Shown: piece after piece, positions 32,431 to 44,507 of the stretch | Layout: each line of letters begins with the position of its first letter | Numbering within the stretch: position 1 is the stretch's first letter | Assembly (NCBI GenBank): GCA_030549495.1 | Contig: JAUIRK010000090.1 | Coordinates: 124,001-188,000, forward strand | DNA from: Nectonema munidae | Lineage: Eukaryota > Nematomorpha > Nectonematoida > Nectonematidae | Reading direction: 5' to 3' | Length of the DNA: 64,000 bases | Made by a program: the position numbers and the translations under genes | The notes under the pieces: generated by a model | What the model saw: only the letters and a program-made list of their open reading frames with translations | What the model was told of the DNA's origin: nothing | Databases searched by the model: none

Positions 32431-35400
32431 TTTAAATCAATCTTAAAATAAAAGGAATGATTTGTATTTAATGATGTTCAAAGAATACATTTCAATTATT
32501 TTAATGTCTTACTTTAGCTAAAGATGTTTTCAAATAAAATAATGCTGTTGTATTAAATTAAGATTAAAAAACATGATGAATGATATATTTTAAAATGGTT
32601 TTTTTGTCAATATTTACAAAACACGACGTGATGGAGAAAAATGGGCTATGAATTTGAAATCAGCATAAAAAATACACCAAAAACAGACAAAATCATGCAA
32701 GATACGTATAGCTTGTTAACCAGTGTTATTATTGAAGTCATAGTGTGGCAATAGAGAAGACAATTTAGCCTCTTTTTCAGGAAATAGGAAACAAAATGTT
32801 TATACTTGTCATAATCAACCACCTCTCTCCTAACAGTTAAATGAGGAATTTTTATATTAGACATTCTATATATTTGTCAGGCTTTTGTGAAACTCATATT
32901 TATCACATCACTTATTATTTTTCATTCTGATGGTAACTTTATTTATATGTGCAATCTTGCAGTCGACATAATACATTTCATTTCTGTATATGGGAAAATG
33001 TTTTGATCAACGAGACATAACTTTTTTTTAGAATATTCCCCAAATACGACCATTGTTTACAGCCAAAGTGTATTGAGTTTGTTCTTAAATAGGCTTTCGT
33101 AGGTGATCTCCAAAATTCCATTATCATTTCATTGATACAATGAAACTAAAAAGAAGCAGATTTAAAAATTAAAATTAGACTTAGCATTTGAGGTTTTATT
33201 TTATCAAAGTCATCGTTCTCAGAAATATTTGTATTATCACGTACATGAAAATACATTTGTATTCCTTAAAATTGTTTACGTCGCATAAACGTTGAAATTG
33301 AAACATTGTTATGGTCTTCCTTCTAATCCCATTATATTCTTCATTGCGATAATTATAACTTCAACAAATCAAAATTCGGAGAATTACATATAAATTCCAT
33401 CTCAGCAGATATTCAAAGTAAAGTTACTTTGTAAAGCATAGTTATTTGAATGAAGGACAATCATATCGATAATAGAATTAGGAAAAGACATAGAAAAATT
33501 TGAGATGCTCATTGTAATAAAACAACCAGAAATGATAATTTTTTTCAAAATATTTAGTTGTATCTTAGCATTCAAAGTAAAGTTTTTGCCTCTTTTAGAC
33601 AGTAGGAAAAATCTCTCTTTTCAAATATCACTCTAAGGGAGCACAGAAGAGCCAAACGGAATAAAATTAAAACATGCATCGTCTTCCCATTCCTCATCGG
33701 ATATAACAGAACAAGGATTAATCGGAGGTTCAATATAAACTGTATTATTTAACATTTCTTCATTCATTTAAATTAAGTATACGCAATATTGTGAAGATCT
33801 AAAAAGAAAAAATGTTTCTAACTAAGATTAATTGAAAATTTAATAAACACTTTCTTCAAAAAACTCAAAATTAAAAAAATCACTTACAACAAATAAAATC
33901 AGAACTTGTAACTAACGAATAGATTCTGATTTAAAAATTTATGAACCTATATTGAAAAGAACTTAGTTTAACATATATATTACAATATTTCTAATTTTAA
34001 CTCCAAAAAAACAGTTATGTTTATTGTTTTTCATCACAAAATATTTTAACTATTTTTGTCTGTTCATAATTTTTCTGTAAAAATATTCTTCAATTAAGTT
34101 AATTTTTTACAACATAGTTAGGTTAAGTATAAAACACTAAGAAAATGTGACAACAGGAAATGAAAGAGTTTGTGAATTCAAATGCAATTTTTCGAAGAAT
34201 GTGGAGATGAAAAAATGTGATTTGGAGCATGGAACATAGAAAATCGGCTTTAAGTATTGAGTGAAGACTTATTGAACATGGATCATAAAATACCAAAATT
34301 CTATATTCTTTTCTCTAGTTTTGATTGACAGTTTTTGAGAAGGGGGTCATTCAACTACCATGGAAATGGTATCAAAAGATGTAGCTAGAGATTTTAGGAA
34401 AAGCCACGCCATTTGAAGGGATATGGTTCGACCAATTTTCTACAATAATTCCCATTTTTATACTACAGATACATTTGGAGAATATGACGCATTTTTAAAT
34501 TTTAAGAAAGTTGTTCCAATTAGCTCTTAGATGGTATGGAAATATATGAAGTGTATTTTCCATTTTACCGGCACATGGATTGACTGCGTGTATTTATAAT
34601 TGTCTAAAATTTAACTATTTTCAATTATTTCTATCTATTATATCTATAATAGTAAGGTGAGTTACTGGGTATAACATACATATCTTAGGCTAAATTATTC
34701 AAATCATTTCGAAGTTTATATGAATCCCATCATGAAAACTCTTGCATTATTTCTCCGAAAAATAAAGATTGTTGAATTTAATTTTCGAGAAAATATAAAC
34801 AAAAATAGATTTACTTCACCAAAAAGTTGGTCTCCTTCAATGCATTAAATATAACAATCATTTCACATATTGAATCATAAATCAAGTGAAATAAAAAATC
34901 GTATTTCCTAATTTTCTTATTCCCATATAAGTGGTCAAGTTAAAATAAAGGAACCAGATCTTTTTCTTTCAAAAATAAATTTGGTATATCATTTAGAATC
35001 ATTGAAAAAATATCATATAATATATATCATTAATTACGTTAATCTTTTAAAACCTTGAGAGACAAAAATTTTATGTTTTCTTTTTCAATGAAATTTTATA
35101 CATTTAATGCACATGAATTTCCTTTTTGGAGACACTTGCCCTCAATGGGATAAGAAATTTCTTAGGCATGAAAAAGTGGAAGGTTTGTTTTTATAAGAAT
35201 TAACAAAATAAAAAAACATAATTTATTTTAAAACTTTATTCAATGCATTATGCAGTTATATGTTCTAAAATTTTGAAATAAACAAAAATCGATAAAACAT
35301 TACTGAGACAAGATAAAGTGTTTATAAAAAAGTCTCCAAAAAATAAAGTTATTTTTATAATCTAATGTAAACTTATTTTTTTCTTTATTTCTTAACAATT

Positions 35401-35439
35401 TATAATTTGCAGTTTCAGTGTTTTTAAATGATTAAATCC
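32431..35439. other. 3-kb A+T-rich intergenic region
   Basis: No recognised gene or transposon. The only coding hint is a 44-codon frame at 33633-33767 (minus) behind a strong acceptor-like tract. The 72-codon frame near 32646-32864 lacks protein-like features. Confidence 0.45.
33633..33767 (-). CDS. Candidate micro-gene, 44 residues, acidic
   Basis: An ATG-initiated frame encoding a short acidic peptide (YIEPPINPCSVISDEEWEDD, then FNFIPFGSS). It begins about 36 bases after a perfect acceptor-like tract, TTTTTTCTTTTTAG, the same arrangement as at the large genes. Composition is protein-like and less A+T-rich than the surroundings. I do not recognise the sequence, no polyadenylation signal is near, and it may equally be one exon of a longer gene. 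Confidence 0.25.
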   Translation of the reverse strand: MNEEMLNNTVYIEPPINPCSVISDEEWEDDACFNFIPFGSSVLP

Positions 35440-35572
35440 CATCATAAAGGGCGTTTGTTAGGTACTGGATTCTCAAGATCTTGGGTTCGATCCCACATCA
35501 AGCCTACTTTCTCGTAGTTCGATACAAGAGGCGCAAATTTTGCCTTCTCGATGAAAACACCCCAAAAAAACT
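35440..35572 (+). mobile_element. tRNA-derived SINE copy
   Basis: A tRNA-like head with a good B box (GGGTTCGATCCCACATC) is followed by the family body (GCCTACTTTCTCGTAGTTCG; ATACAAGAGGCGC). It ends TGCCTTCTCGATGAAAACAC and a short A run. It matches the copy at 53.3 kb nearly throughout and shares blocks with diverged copies at 8.5 and 51.0 kb. Confidence 0.8.
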
Positions 35573-36247
35573 ATTAATTCAAACTAATACAATTTTATGG
35601 ATAAGAAAATTTTCATTCTTATAATATGGGAAGTAGATGTTTTCTACATTTTCTAGAGCTATATGTCCACCCTAATTTATTTTGAAAAGAATAAAACATG
35701 TAAACTTCTTGAATATAAAATTCGATTTCCGTAGCTACTTTAATTTAAAAAATTGATCCTTGGAAAATTATAACATACAATTTAATCGGAAAATTATTTG
35801 TTTTTAATAATGTATCACTTTCTAAGTTTAAAAATTTTGCTTTTTTTAATATTGTATATAGTTTTGTATCTATCAAAATTTTCTTATCTCAATTTAGATT
35901 TATACATAGTTTTACATATTTTATATATAGAGAGAGAGAGAAATTTATTCAACAAACTTAAAAAAAAAGAAGAAAAGAAAATTCGAAGGTTTTCTCAAAA
36001 GGCACATCAAGCCCGCTTGAAGAGATAAACCACCAAAAATTTGAGAATAATAAACAATAATGGAAATTTTATAAACACAATTAGGTAGAAAACATATTAG
36101 CAAAATATATATATATATAAACAGTGAGTTAAACACACACAAACAAATAAATCAATATAAACCGATATTTGAAACATAAATAAATCTATTTATACAGATA
36201 ATTGAAACATGAATTTACTCAACATATAACGTACGTACAAAATAAAG

Positions 36248-39193
36248 CTATATAGTTATATAATTATCAAGTAAGAAGGTTTTATATTCAATCTTTAGTT
36301 GTTTAAAAGACTCCACCAAAAGTAAACTATTTTTGTTACAGTTCCAAAATTTTGAAATTTTCCATACGAAAGACTGTTTCGAAGATTTTCTACTGTACTG
36401 GGGTAGATATAGATTTCCATTTGATCTTAGATCATGAGACTTTGAGTTTGGAGTTAAGCGATCTGTCAAACTTGTTGGAATCAAATTACAAATTAATTTG
36501 AAACAAAAAACACATAATTTTAGTTCATATATATCTTTTACTTTCAATAACTTAGCATCAGTAAAAAGTTAATCAGACGGATGTCTAACGTTTAAATTGA
36601 AAATCATTTTCAAAACTTTTTTTTGAATTACATAAAGTTTGTTTAAATTGGCGTGGCCCCAAATTAAAATATTATAATTCAAATAAGGTAAAAAAAAACT
36701 TTTATACAAAAGTAAGAGTATTTCTTTTCCAAGAAAGTTTTTACAAGCTTTCAGCATACCAAATATTGAGGAAAGTTTAGAAGAAAGATGATCAATGTGA
36801 TCATTCCAATTTAGTTTTTCGTTGAAAATTACACCAAGAAAATTAAATTTAGAGACAAATTCAATTTCGAGTTTTTTGGATATTTGACTCTTTATATAAT
36901 TGGATTTACCAAAATAAATACCCTTTGTTTTACTTTTATTTATTGTTAAATCATTCAGTGAACACCATTTATACACGTACTGAAGATTATGTACAACTTC
37001 TTCGTTATGAAAATCAAAGGATATGACTTTTGAGGAAAATACCAAGGTAACATCGTCTGCATAAATGAAAAATTTTAAATTTTTATTGCTCTTAGAAATG
37101 TCGTTTACAAAAATTTTGAAAAATAATGGCCCCAACAATGAGCCTTGAGGTAAACCATAAGGAATAGTTCTATAACTTGAGATAGACTCGTTCAAAGAGA
37201 CATACTGCATTCTTCCATATAAGTATGAGTTTATCAAAGTAAGAGAGTTCTCAGAAAATCCATATATTTTCAGTTTAGACAAAAGTTTAACGAAACTTAC
37301 AGAATCAAATGCCCTCGTCATGTCCAAAAAAAGAGCAAAGGTTTTCCTTTTTTTTTCAAGATTATTTATAATTTCGTTTATAAATGCCAAATGTAGAGAT
37401 TCAGTGGAATGATTTTTTCTAAAGCCATGTTGAGTGTCAGAATAAAAATCATTCAAGCAAAAATAGTTTTCTATTTGTCTGCTAAGTAATTTTTCAAACA
37501 CCTTACCAATTGTAGGAATTATCGTGATCGGTCGATAATTATTAACTAATAATCTAGACCCTTTTTTATGAATAGGTGTGACACGTCCTATTTTGAAAAT
37601 TTCAGGATAAACATTTTTTGAAATACAACTATTAAAAATTAATACAAGAGAAAAGCAAATATAATTGATTACCATCTTTATTTTGTTAACAGATAAGCCT
37701 AGAAAATCTTCACAATCGTTGCTTCCTAAAGAATATACAGCATTAAGTACATCATTTGATGAAATTTTCTCAAAGTGAAAAGCATTATTAACAGCTTTGT
37801 CAAAATATGTTAGAAATTCATCATTTTCACACGAAGAATATTCTTGACAAAAATGATTGTTAAAAACATTTGCTATGTCCGTACCATTAGAGATTGAGAC
37901 GTTGTTGTGTGAAATTTCTAAGATGGAACTTTTACTAGTTTTTAAAATCTTATTTAACTCGAGCCAAGTATTGCGAGTATTTTTAAGATTAATAAAATGA
38001 TTGGCATAGTATTTACGTTTCAACCTTCTACATTCCGATTTTATTTTATTACGTAGAATTAGTAAATCTTTATCAAACAATGAAAAATGGCAGTTATTTT
38101 TCATTTTGAACAATTTATCCCTCTTTCTTATTAACATCAAAACTTCATCTGTGATCCAGGGAGAAGATTTCTGTTTGTACTTACAATTTTTCATTATTGG
38201 ACATTTCATGAAGGTACAGTCACTTGAAATAGATGCTAGTCTTCTACAAAGATGATCAGCAGCTAGTTCAGGATTCTGATGATAAATGGATAGTTCTGAA
38301 TATAAGTTGATGGAAGAAACACTTTTTACAAACTTCGATTTAACAAAGTGCACTTTTTTTGAATGCCTATTCACAGGTTCAGCCAAAGTCATGCAAAGCA
38401 GTATAGGATAATGATCGGATATTACTTCTTTAATTATATAAGATTTAAAGTCGTGTGTAAAGCTTAAAAAGAAATTATCGATCAGAGACTTGGATTGCTC
38501 TCTAGTATAATCTGTTATACATGGAATAAAACCTGAAGAAATAAGATTGTTCAAAAAATTCCTGACATTCGAATTGGAGCCTAGTTTCAACAAGTTTATA
38601 TTAAAGTCTCCTGCAAAAATGTTTGATGCAGGACTTTCAAGAGTACCGAGTAGTGAATCAAACTCTTCAAGAAAAACTTTCTCCTCAAGAGTATCAGGAT
38701 GTCTGTACAAATTATGGAGAACAAATACATAGTTTTTGAAGTATAACCTTACGGAAGCCAATTCAAAAGTGTTAAAATGTTTCAAATCTATAAGTGAGAA
38801 TGAGATGGAATTGTGAAGGTAGAAGCTCAGACCTCCATGTTTGTTGATATGACTTTTGAACGAAAAAAAAGTGTAACCATTAAGTGGGAAAAGATTCAAA
38901 CTATGTTCCAACCAGGTTTCTTGTAAAAGTATCACTGAAATTGGATAACAAATAGCAGAATTTAAAAGAAAAATAAAATTACTGAATATTTCATATTTCG
39001 CATTCAGTGATTGAATGTTGAGACTCAAAACACTGAAGTTGTACGAGTCTACCGATAGATTATCTAGATCTATATACTTAGAAGACTTAAAAGAGGTATA
39101 ATCATTCAAATTAAATGAACTAAAGGCAAGCTTTTCGGAATTTACATTATCGAGTATCATGCTAATTAAGTCTAAAGGCGAAGTATTACTCAT
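36248..39193 (-). pseudogene. LINE ORF2: AP endonuclease and reverse transcriptase (one nonsense codon)
   Basis: Residues 50-270 form an apurinic-type endonuclease: NIQSLNAKYE, LQETW, AGDFNINLL and ISDHYPILL hold the Asn, Glu, Asp/Asn and Ser-Asp-His positions. The reverse transcriptase follows, with NYRPITIIPTIGKVFEKLL, QHGFRKNHSTES, FLDMTRAFDSV, GLPQGSLLGPLFF and the catalytic YADD at about 711-714. The frame meets TAA at 36569-36571, just after RHPSD. It then continues in the same frame with LFTDAKLLKVKDIYELKL to a stop at 36248, giving the family's usual tail of about 100 residues. So one nonsense change truncates an otherwise intact 981-codon ORF. All catalytic residues I can check are present. 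Confidence 0.88.
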
Positions 39194-40298
39194 TAATCAA
39201 TGAAATCATATTCTCATAATTTAATCTATCAAGGTACCTTTTTAAATTTGATAAAGAATGACATTCAGAAGTATTGCAGACATGCTTACAATCCAGTTTT
39301 TTTAACTGAGCAATTTTTACAAAAATATCTATCCCGATTATCACATACTTTCGATAAATGATCTCCGCCACAAAATTTACAAGAAGGCAAATCTTCTTTA
39401 CAGTCGCTGGCGAAATGGTTGTACTTATTACATTTATAACATATTTTTATATAACTTCTAAGTAGCTCAAGTGGGTGAGCCTCACAGTTGAGATAAATAT
39501 ATTTGTTAGCATAAAAACTTTTGACAAGATCGCTTCTAAAACTTATACCAATATTACAAAATTGTGATTTAAAAGTATTAACTTTAAAAATATTAAGAAT
39601 ACCAGAAGTGTCTATACCATTTTGTAGAGATATCGCTTTTTGAGTTCTTCCGAAGAAAGACTTGTGTCAATGTTCTTCAGACAAAAATACGGACTTTTAT
39701 GCTTGAGAGAGTCATATGAAATATCCATTCCCTTGAGAGAAGCTCTTAGATGAGCATGATCAGCTTCTGAGTTACTTTCAATGAGAAGGGAACCATCAGA
39801 AGTTCTTTTTATTTTCTTAAAACGTAGCTTATTTTCCATCGGTTTGAGCTTCACTTCTATGGTTTTTCTTGTAGATTTTTCGCTTTTCTCAAAAAATTTG
39901 GGAATTGATAAACCTAACTCAGGAGAAATTATATCTTTAGCTTTGGACAAATTATTAACAGGCTTTTTAAACTTCACAGCATCAGAATATAGTGACGGGA
40001 CAATATCATGATTACCAAAATTATATTTTTCATCAGAAAAAGTTACGGAGTCTTTCGGGATTGAGGACTTATTCTCAAATGAATCCATACGAAACAAAAT
40101 TTTATTGATGTCACTTTCAACTTTGTTAAACTTTTCTAGCAGTGGAACTTCTCTGCTTAAAAAATCTATGATTTCCTTGAGTGAGGATTTGATATCCTTT
40201 TTAGTTAGATTCTCAATTCTTTCAAATAAGTCTTTTAGTTTCTCCATTTTACAATGAAAAATAAAAGAACGAATGAAAAATGAGTGAGAGAGATTCAA
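39186..40298 (-). pseudogene. LINE ORF1: coiled coil, RNA-binding and zinc-knuckle protein (two frameshifts)
   Basis: Probably starts at MEKLKDLFERIENLTKK (ATG at 40245-40247), a coiled-coil segment. A linker and an RRM-like region follow (SPYFCLKNIDTSLSSEEL). After a one-base frameshift near 39630-39648 the frame continues (NGIDTSGILNIFKVN) into retroviral-type knuckles CYKCNKYNHFASDC and CKFCGGDHLSKVC and a third Cys pair CKNC. A second frameshift in a seven-base A run (39293-39311) precedes the terminal stretch with HVCNTSEC. The stop overlaps the ORF2 start. This type of ORF1 is common in CR1/Jockey-group elements of invertebrates and packages the RNA. Confidence 0.8.
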
Positions 40299-40345
40299 TA
40301 TTTTTAAAGTTCAGTTATCTCTTTCAAAATCCGCCATTGATGATT

Positions 40346-42074
40346 GGAGCCGTTAGGAAAAAAAAAAAAAATTCCAATATAAGTTTTTCTTGTTTATTTT
40401 CTTCAAAATTTCAATTTACTCATTTAAGTCTTAGGAGTTTTCATCATAGACATATAAAAATTCATAAGATTTATTATTAAAAATAAAAAAGTGAGCAAAT
40501 CTGCCTAGGAAATATTTTCGAATATATTAGTTAAATGATTGTGGGTCACATAAAAATTGTATACTTAAAGTGTTCTTTCGAAAGATAACTTTCCATTAGT
40601 TGTAATTTCTTTTTGTTCAGAATTGCTTGATTCCAAAGTTATATAAGATTCTGGTTAATCAGTCAGTATTTTTTTAGGGCAAACAGCACGTCATAACGAG
40701 ACGGAGTAGTAAATTGGGTAACTCCTTTCTAAATGTTAAAATGCTCCATATTCAGGACGATGTCGTGCCAAGGCGAGTAAGGCCGCCTTTAAATAAGCCT
40801 AGTTACTGCCTCCTTACAGTTAGTCAAATTTAGACAAAGGCTAGGTCCCTAGCTTACAATTACGGTGTGGAAGAGAACTGGACACCTCATCACGTAATAT
40901 CTCCAAGAATAACCATGGTAAACTAGAGAAAAATCGACAACTCTGGCGCTCCATGGTTGCCAACGTCTAAATAGATATGGTAATTTGATGATGATGATGA
41001 GATGATTTTTTTTAGGAATAAGATCCCAATTATTATATGTTATAAAGATAGAGACCCAGTATAGGTCAATTTACAAGAAAGAGTCGGGTATTACAAAACT
41101 GGATCAAATATAGAGATACCGCTCTTATAGAGTGAGCGCTTGAGAGAGGTAAGATACATTGAAATTATTATAATTTATCCATATTTAAATGAAAACCCCA
41201 TAAAAAATAATGATTCATTTTTTTACAAAAAAACAAAGCCACAATCAAACGAGCAAACATTGCAATTTTGTTTACTACAGAAACCACAAGTTTACGTAAT
41301 GCTACTGTAGTCACATCTCAAAAATCAACATTTTACACCGCCGCTAGGAATAATAAGAAATATCCTAAAATTAATTTTTTGAAAAATTTCAGTATTAATT
41401 CAGATGATATCTAAAATTTTGTAAGAAAACAATGGGACAAACTTAAGAAGAGAAACTACATACTTTGCAGAAAAACTGATAATTTTATTTTATCTAAAAC
41501 AGGAATTGTAACGAAAAGTTTGCTGAAATAATTTATATTTTGGAAGATGTTGTCTATTATGTTCATTGTGTTGCATTTTCAATAAATACGAAATGTGTCA
41601 AACTTGTATTAGAAAATTTCTTTTATTGGGAAAAAGTATTAAACATGTTTGCGTTCCACTATATTACGGGCAGAAAACGTACAACTAAAGATTGTGGATA
41701 CTAAGCTCACATGAACTTAAAAATATGTTATGAACAGTTCATTGTTGTTTTCAAGAGCAATATTCCAGAACCAAGATGATGGACACAGCTGTTAAATAAA
41801 GAGAGAGAAAAATTCTCAAGTTTTAAAAGCGATTACTAAAACTCTGCTTTTCTATGAAAGACAAAATGATGTACTACGTGAAAACTAAGAATCGTTAAAA
41901 TATTTTGATAGTGCTAGCGTAAACTGAGCAAATTTCTAGTCCCTTCTTAATCTAAGGGTAAATGCTGGCGACTTTGTTTTTCAAGAACACTTTGAAAATG
42001 TTGAAAAAAAGCGCAAATAATTTATTTGTTTCTTTCATTGAATTAGTTTTTTTATAATTTGTTATTCAATAAAA
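40346..42074. other. Intergenic DNA with a repeat tail
   Basis: 40680-41005 is less A+T-rich and ends in a GATGATGATGATGA run preceded by TGGCGCTCCATGGTTGCCAA. This combination resembles the 3' end of an RTE- or Jockey-like LINE with a microsatellite tail; no long frame supports it. The rest shows nothing. Confidence 0.35.
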
Positions 42075-42172
42075 TATAGTAGATCCACGTTAAGTCGGAC
42101 TACATGGGGGGGGGGGGGGGAGAAGGGTCTCCGACTATGCCGATTGTCCGACCTAACAAAGGGTTTACTATA
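42075..42172. mobile_element. Short Tigger/pogo-type MITE with a 15-base G run
   Basis: The left end TATAGTAGATCCACGTTAAG (then TCGGAC) faces the right end, whose complement is TATAGTAAACCCTTTGTTAG (then GTCGGAC). TA at both tips matches Tc1/mariner-group targets. The interior is nearly nothing but G15 (42106-42120). A related terminus occurs at 44507. Confidence 0.65.
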
Positions 42173-42183
42173 TATATATATAT

Positions 42184-42352
42184 ATATACCTCCAACCCGT
42201 ATATTACGATGATTCATCTCCAACCTGTATTCTACGATGATTCATCTCCAAACTATATACTACAATGATTCATCTCCAACCTGTATACTACGATGATTCA
42301 TCTCCAACCTGTATACTACGATGATTCATCTTCAACCTGTATACTACGATTG
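42184..42352 (+). repeat. 28-base minisatellite, six units
   Basis: Tandem units built on GATGATTCATCTCCAACC plus TGTATACTAC, about six copies with a few substitutions. Two more units lie at 42478-42535 after a 125-base interruption. No spacers, so this is not a CRISPR array. Confidence 0.9.
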
Positions 42353-42361
42353 TTTCTATTC

Positions 42362-42780
42362 CATGTACAAATGACTAGGAAGACAATGTTCAACTTTCTG
42401 TTCACATTCTGCTAGATGTAAGATTTGATATACCTCATTCGGGGAGACGATGCTACATAAGTTATTACCTATATACCTGTATATTACGATGCTTCATCTC
42501 CAACCTGTATACCGCGATGATTCATATCCAACCTATCAGTTCATATTTTGCTAGATGTAAGATTTGATATACCTCTTACGGGGAAGGGATGTTAGATAAG
42601 TTATTACCTATATTTTTGTAATTTTTTCAGGATATTAAATAATATATTTTATCAAATAATCAAAATAAAATTCTGTAATCAAAGAATCGAAAAATATTCT
42701 TTAAATAATCAAAAAATATGAAACTTTCTGTTCATATTTTGCTACCTCATACGATGTTACAAAAGTTATTACCTTTACTT
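42362..42780 (+). repeat. Diverged tandem duplications flanking the minisatellite
   Basis: A block with TTGCTAGATGTAAGATTTGA, TATACCTC and AAGTTATTACCTATAT occurs at about 42400-42478 and 42536-42615. A shortened third form lies at about 42728-42775. The interleaving with the 28-base unit suggests that a larger composite unit was duplicated. Confidence 0.7.
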
Positions 42781-42974
42781 TGCAATTTGCACGATTTTAA
42801 ATATTATATTTGTCAAATAATCAAAGAATCGAAAAATGTTCAAATCAAAAAATATTTATTCTTTTTAAATATATCGTTGGCTCCCCTTACTTTTAGTTTG
42901 GTATGTGCATAATTTGATAAAAATTAATTATTAAAGACTTGGTTTATCTTTCTATTTTAAAAGTAAGGGGAGCC

Positions 42975-43500
42975 TTTGTGAATATAAAATATTGAAAAAA
43001 TAATATATAAACTCATCACGTTAATTATTGGTATTTTTTGAAACTAGATAAAAGTTGACTGACCTCACATAAACGCGGATTTTGGAAAAATTAAAATATA
43101 TTTATTTGTAAAACCTAGCCTATTTTACCCACAAAGAGTATAGCTTCAAAGCTTGTACATTCGATCGATATTTTTCATTTCAAAAATAATTTTAAATTTA
43201 TTAGAAAAACATTATACTGACCTATACTACTGACCCATAAAAAGTAAAAAATATATATTAATTTTCGACAGTTTTCTTTAACTATGACATTTTAAAATGT
43301 AAAAAACCATATTTTACCTTTGTGAATATAAAATATTAAAAAAATAGTATATAAATTCATGACGTTAATTATTATTGGTATTTTTTGAAACTAGATAAAA
43401 GTTGACTGGCCTCACATAAAAGCAGATTTTGGAAAAATGAGAATATATTTATTTGTATAACCTAGCCTATGTTAACCACAAAGAGTATACCTTTCCAATG
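42975..43500 (+). repeat. Segmental tandem duplication, about 350-base spacing
   Basis: The block beginning GAATATAAAATATTGAAAAA at about 42979 recurs at about 43322 with modest divergence. Shared features include TTTTTTGAAACTAGATAAAA, GTTGACTG(A/G)CCTCACATAAA and CACAAAGAGTATA. Non-coding. Confidence 0.8.
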
Positions 43501-44138
43501 ATACCATTTTCATTCATTTTTTTTTTAAAATCTTCACATTATGCTTCACTCAAAAGGTGGTCCGAAATTTTTTTAAAAATTTAGACCAAATTTTTCGAAG
43601 TAAAGTCCATTTATTACAATTTTTTAAAACTTTTGCAAAAATAAATTATTCTAGAGTATGTAGCAAACGATAAGCTTTCTAATGATATATATATCATGAA
43701 AAATAATTATTGAAAAACAGTTTAATACTTTCTGCAAATCAAACAAGTAAAAATTTCCAAAAAGTAGTATTAGTATTAGTATTAGTATTATTATTATATA
43801 TTGCATAAACATTTCAACCAATCATATAGTTTTTATGAAATAAAACTGCAATTTCAAAGTTAAGTGTTTTGAACTTTTAGGTTAAATTTTTGAAATGTGG
43901 TTTTCAATATGTATGTAAAATATTTTTTGAAAATTTTTATTTTAAGTATATTTTATTTTAGAATTTACATATTTAAATATATAATAAGGCTGGCAAGTTT
44001 GGCAAGTTGTCTCCCCGGATGTCTTGCCAGACCTCTGATATATATATGGTAGATAATATTTCAAATTGGACGAATTTATAGCCACAACAAGCTTTGTAAT
44101 AACGTCAAAATTTAGATATTTTTTGAAACTTAAATTTA
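43501..44138. other. A+T-rich non-coding DNA
   Basis: Contains a TAGTAT/ATT microsatellite at about 43765-43797. No coding frame of value. Confidence 0.45.
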
Positions 44139-44380
44139 TATGGGAGTTGTTGTATATGATCAAAAATTAATACATTTAGTCATTCTGAAATGAAAAATAT
44201 ATTTATTTGCAAAATTTCAAAATTTAGAATGATCGCGAACTACCTATGGAGTTACCATATATGGAAGTTGTTGTATATGATAAAAATTAATACATTTAGC
44301 CATTCTGATAGGAAAAATATATTTATTTGCCAAATTTCAAAATTTTGAAAAATCGGAACTACCTATGAAGTTACCAAAGC
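44139..44380 (+). repeat. Two tandem 122-base repeats
   Basis: Two consecutive units share TATATG(G)GAAGTTGTTGTATA, AAAAATTAATACATTTAG, GAAAAATATATTTATTTGC and GAACTACCTATG. A third partial unit appears at 44573-44632 beyond the Tigger-like terminus. Confidence 0.85.
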
Positions 44381-44445
44381 AAAATTGAAAGTCAAAGAAA
44401 ATAGCCTATTGTAAGCCTATGAGGGCAAACATTTGTATTCTAGTT

Positions 44446-44507
44446 CACGGCCTGACTTATCCGATATCCGATTTATCAGGGTTCTAGTTAACGAGGGTCT
44501 ACTGTAT
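44446..44507 (-). mobile_element. Tigger/pogo-type terminus
   Basis: Read on the minus strand it starts TACAGTAGACCCTCGTTAAC and continues with CCTGATAAATCGG and ATATCGGATAAGTCAGG. This style of CAGTAGACCCTCGTTAA end is typical of Tigger/pogo elements. Only one end is seen, unless its partner is one of the related ends at 42075-42172. Confidence 0.55.

Larger units (their letters stand above)
35925..40345 (-). mobile_element. Nearly complete CR1/L2-like LINE retrotransposon
   Basis: The element reads right to left: 5' end near 40345, ORF1 (40298-39186, two frameshifts), ORF2 (39193-36248, one in-frame stop), and an A+T-rich 3' UTR ending near 35925 in AATAAATT followed by a TC/TA microsatellite tail. 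ORF1 and ORF2 overlap by ATGAGTAA. With only three disabling changes in about 3.9 kb of coding sequence, this is by far the youngest long element in the window. Confidence 0.85.

Noticed and set aside
35798-36028. 76-codon plus-strand frame rich in Leu, Ile and Tyr
   Set aside because: A+T-rich shadow across the LINE 3' UTR and its microsatellite tail.
40680-41005. A gene in the less A+T-rich block
   Set aside because: No frame is open; the GAT-repeat tail suits the end of an old retroelement.
42106-42120. G15 run as a quadruplex or regulatory signal
   Set aside because: One uninterrupted run inside a short MITE; more likely replication slippage. A C13 run near 53.03 kb is similar.
42184-42535. 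Regularly spaced 28-base repeats that could suggest a CRISPR array
   Set aside because: Units are directly adjacent with no unique spacers, and the DNA is eukaryotic; it is a minisatellite.
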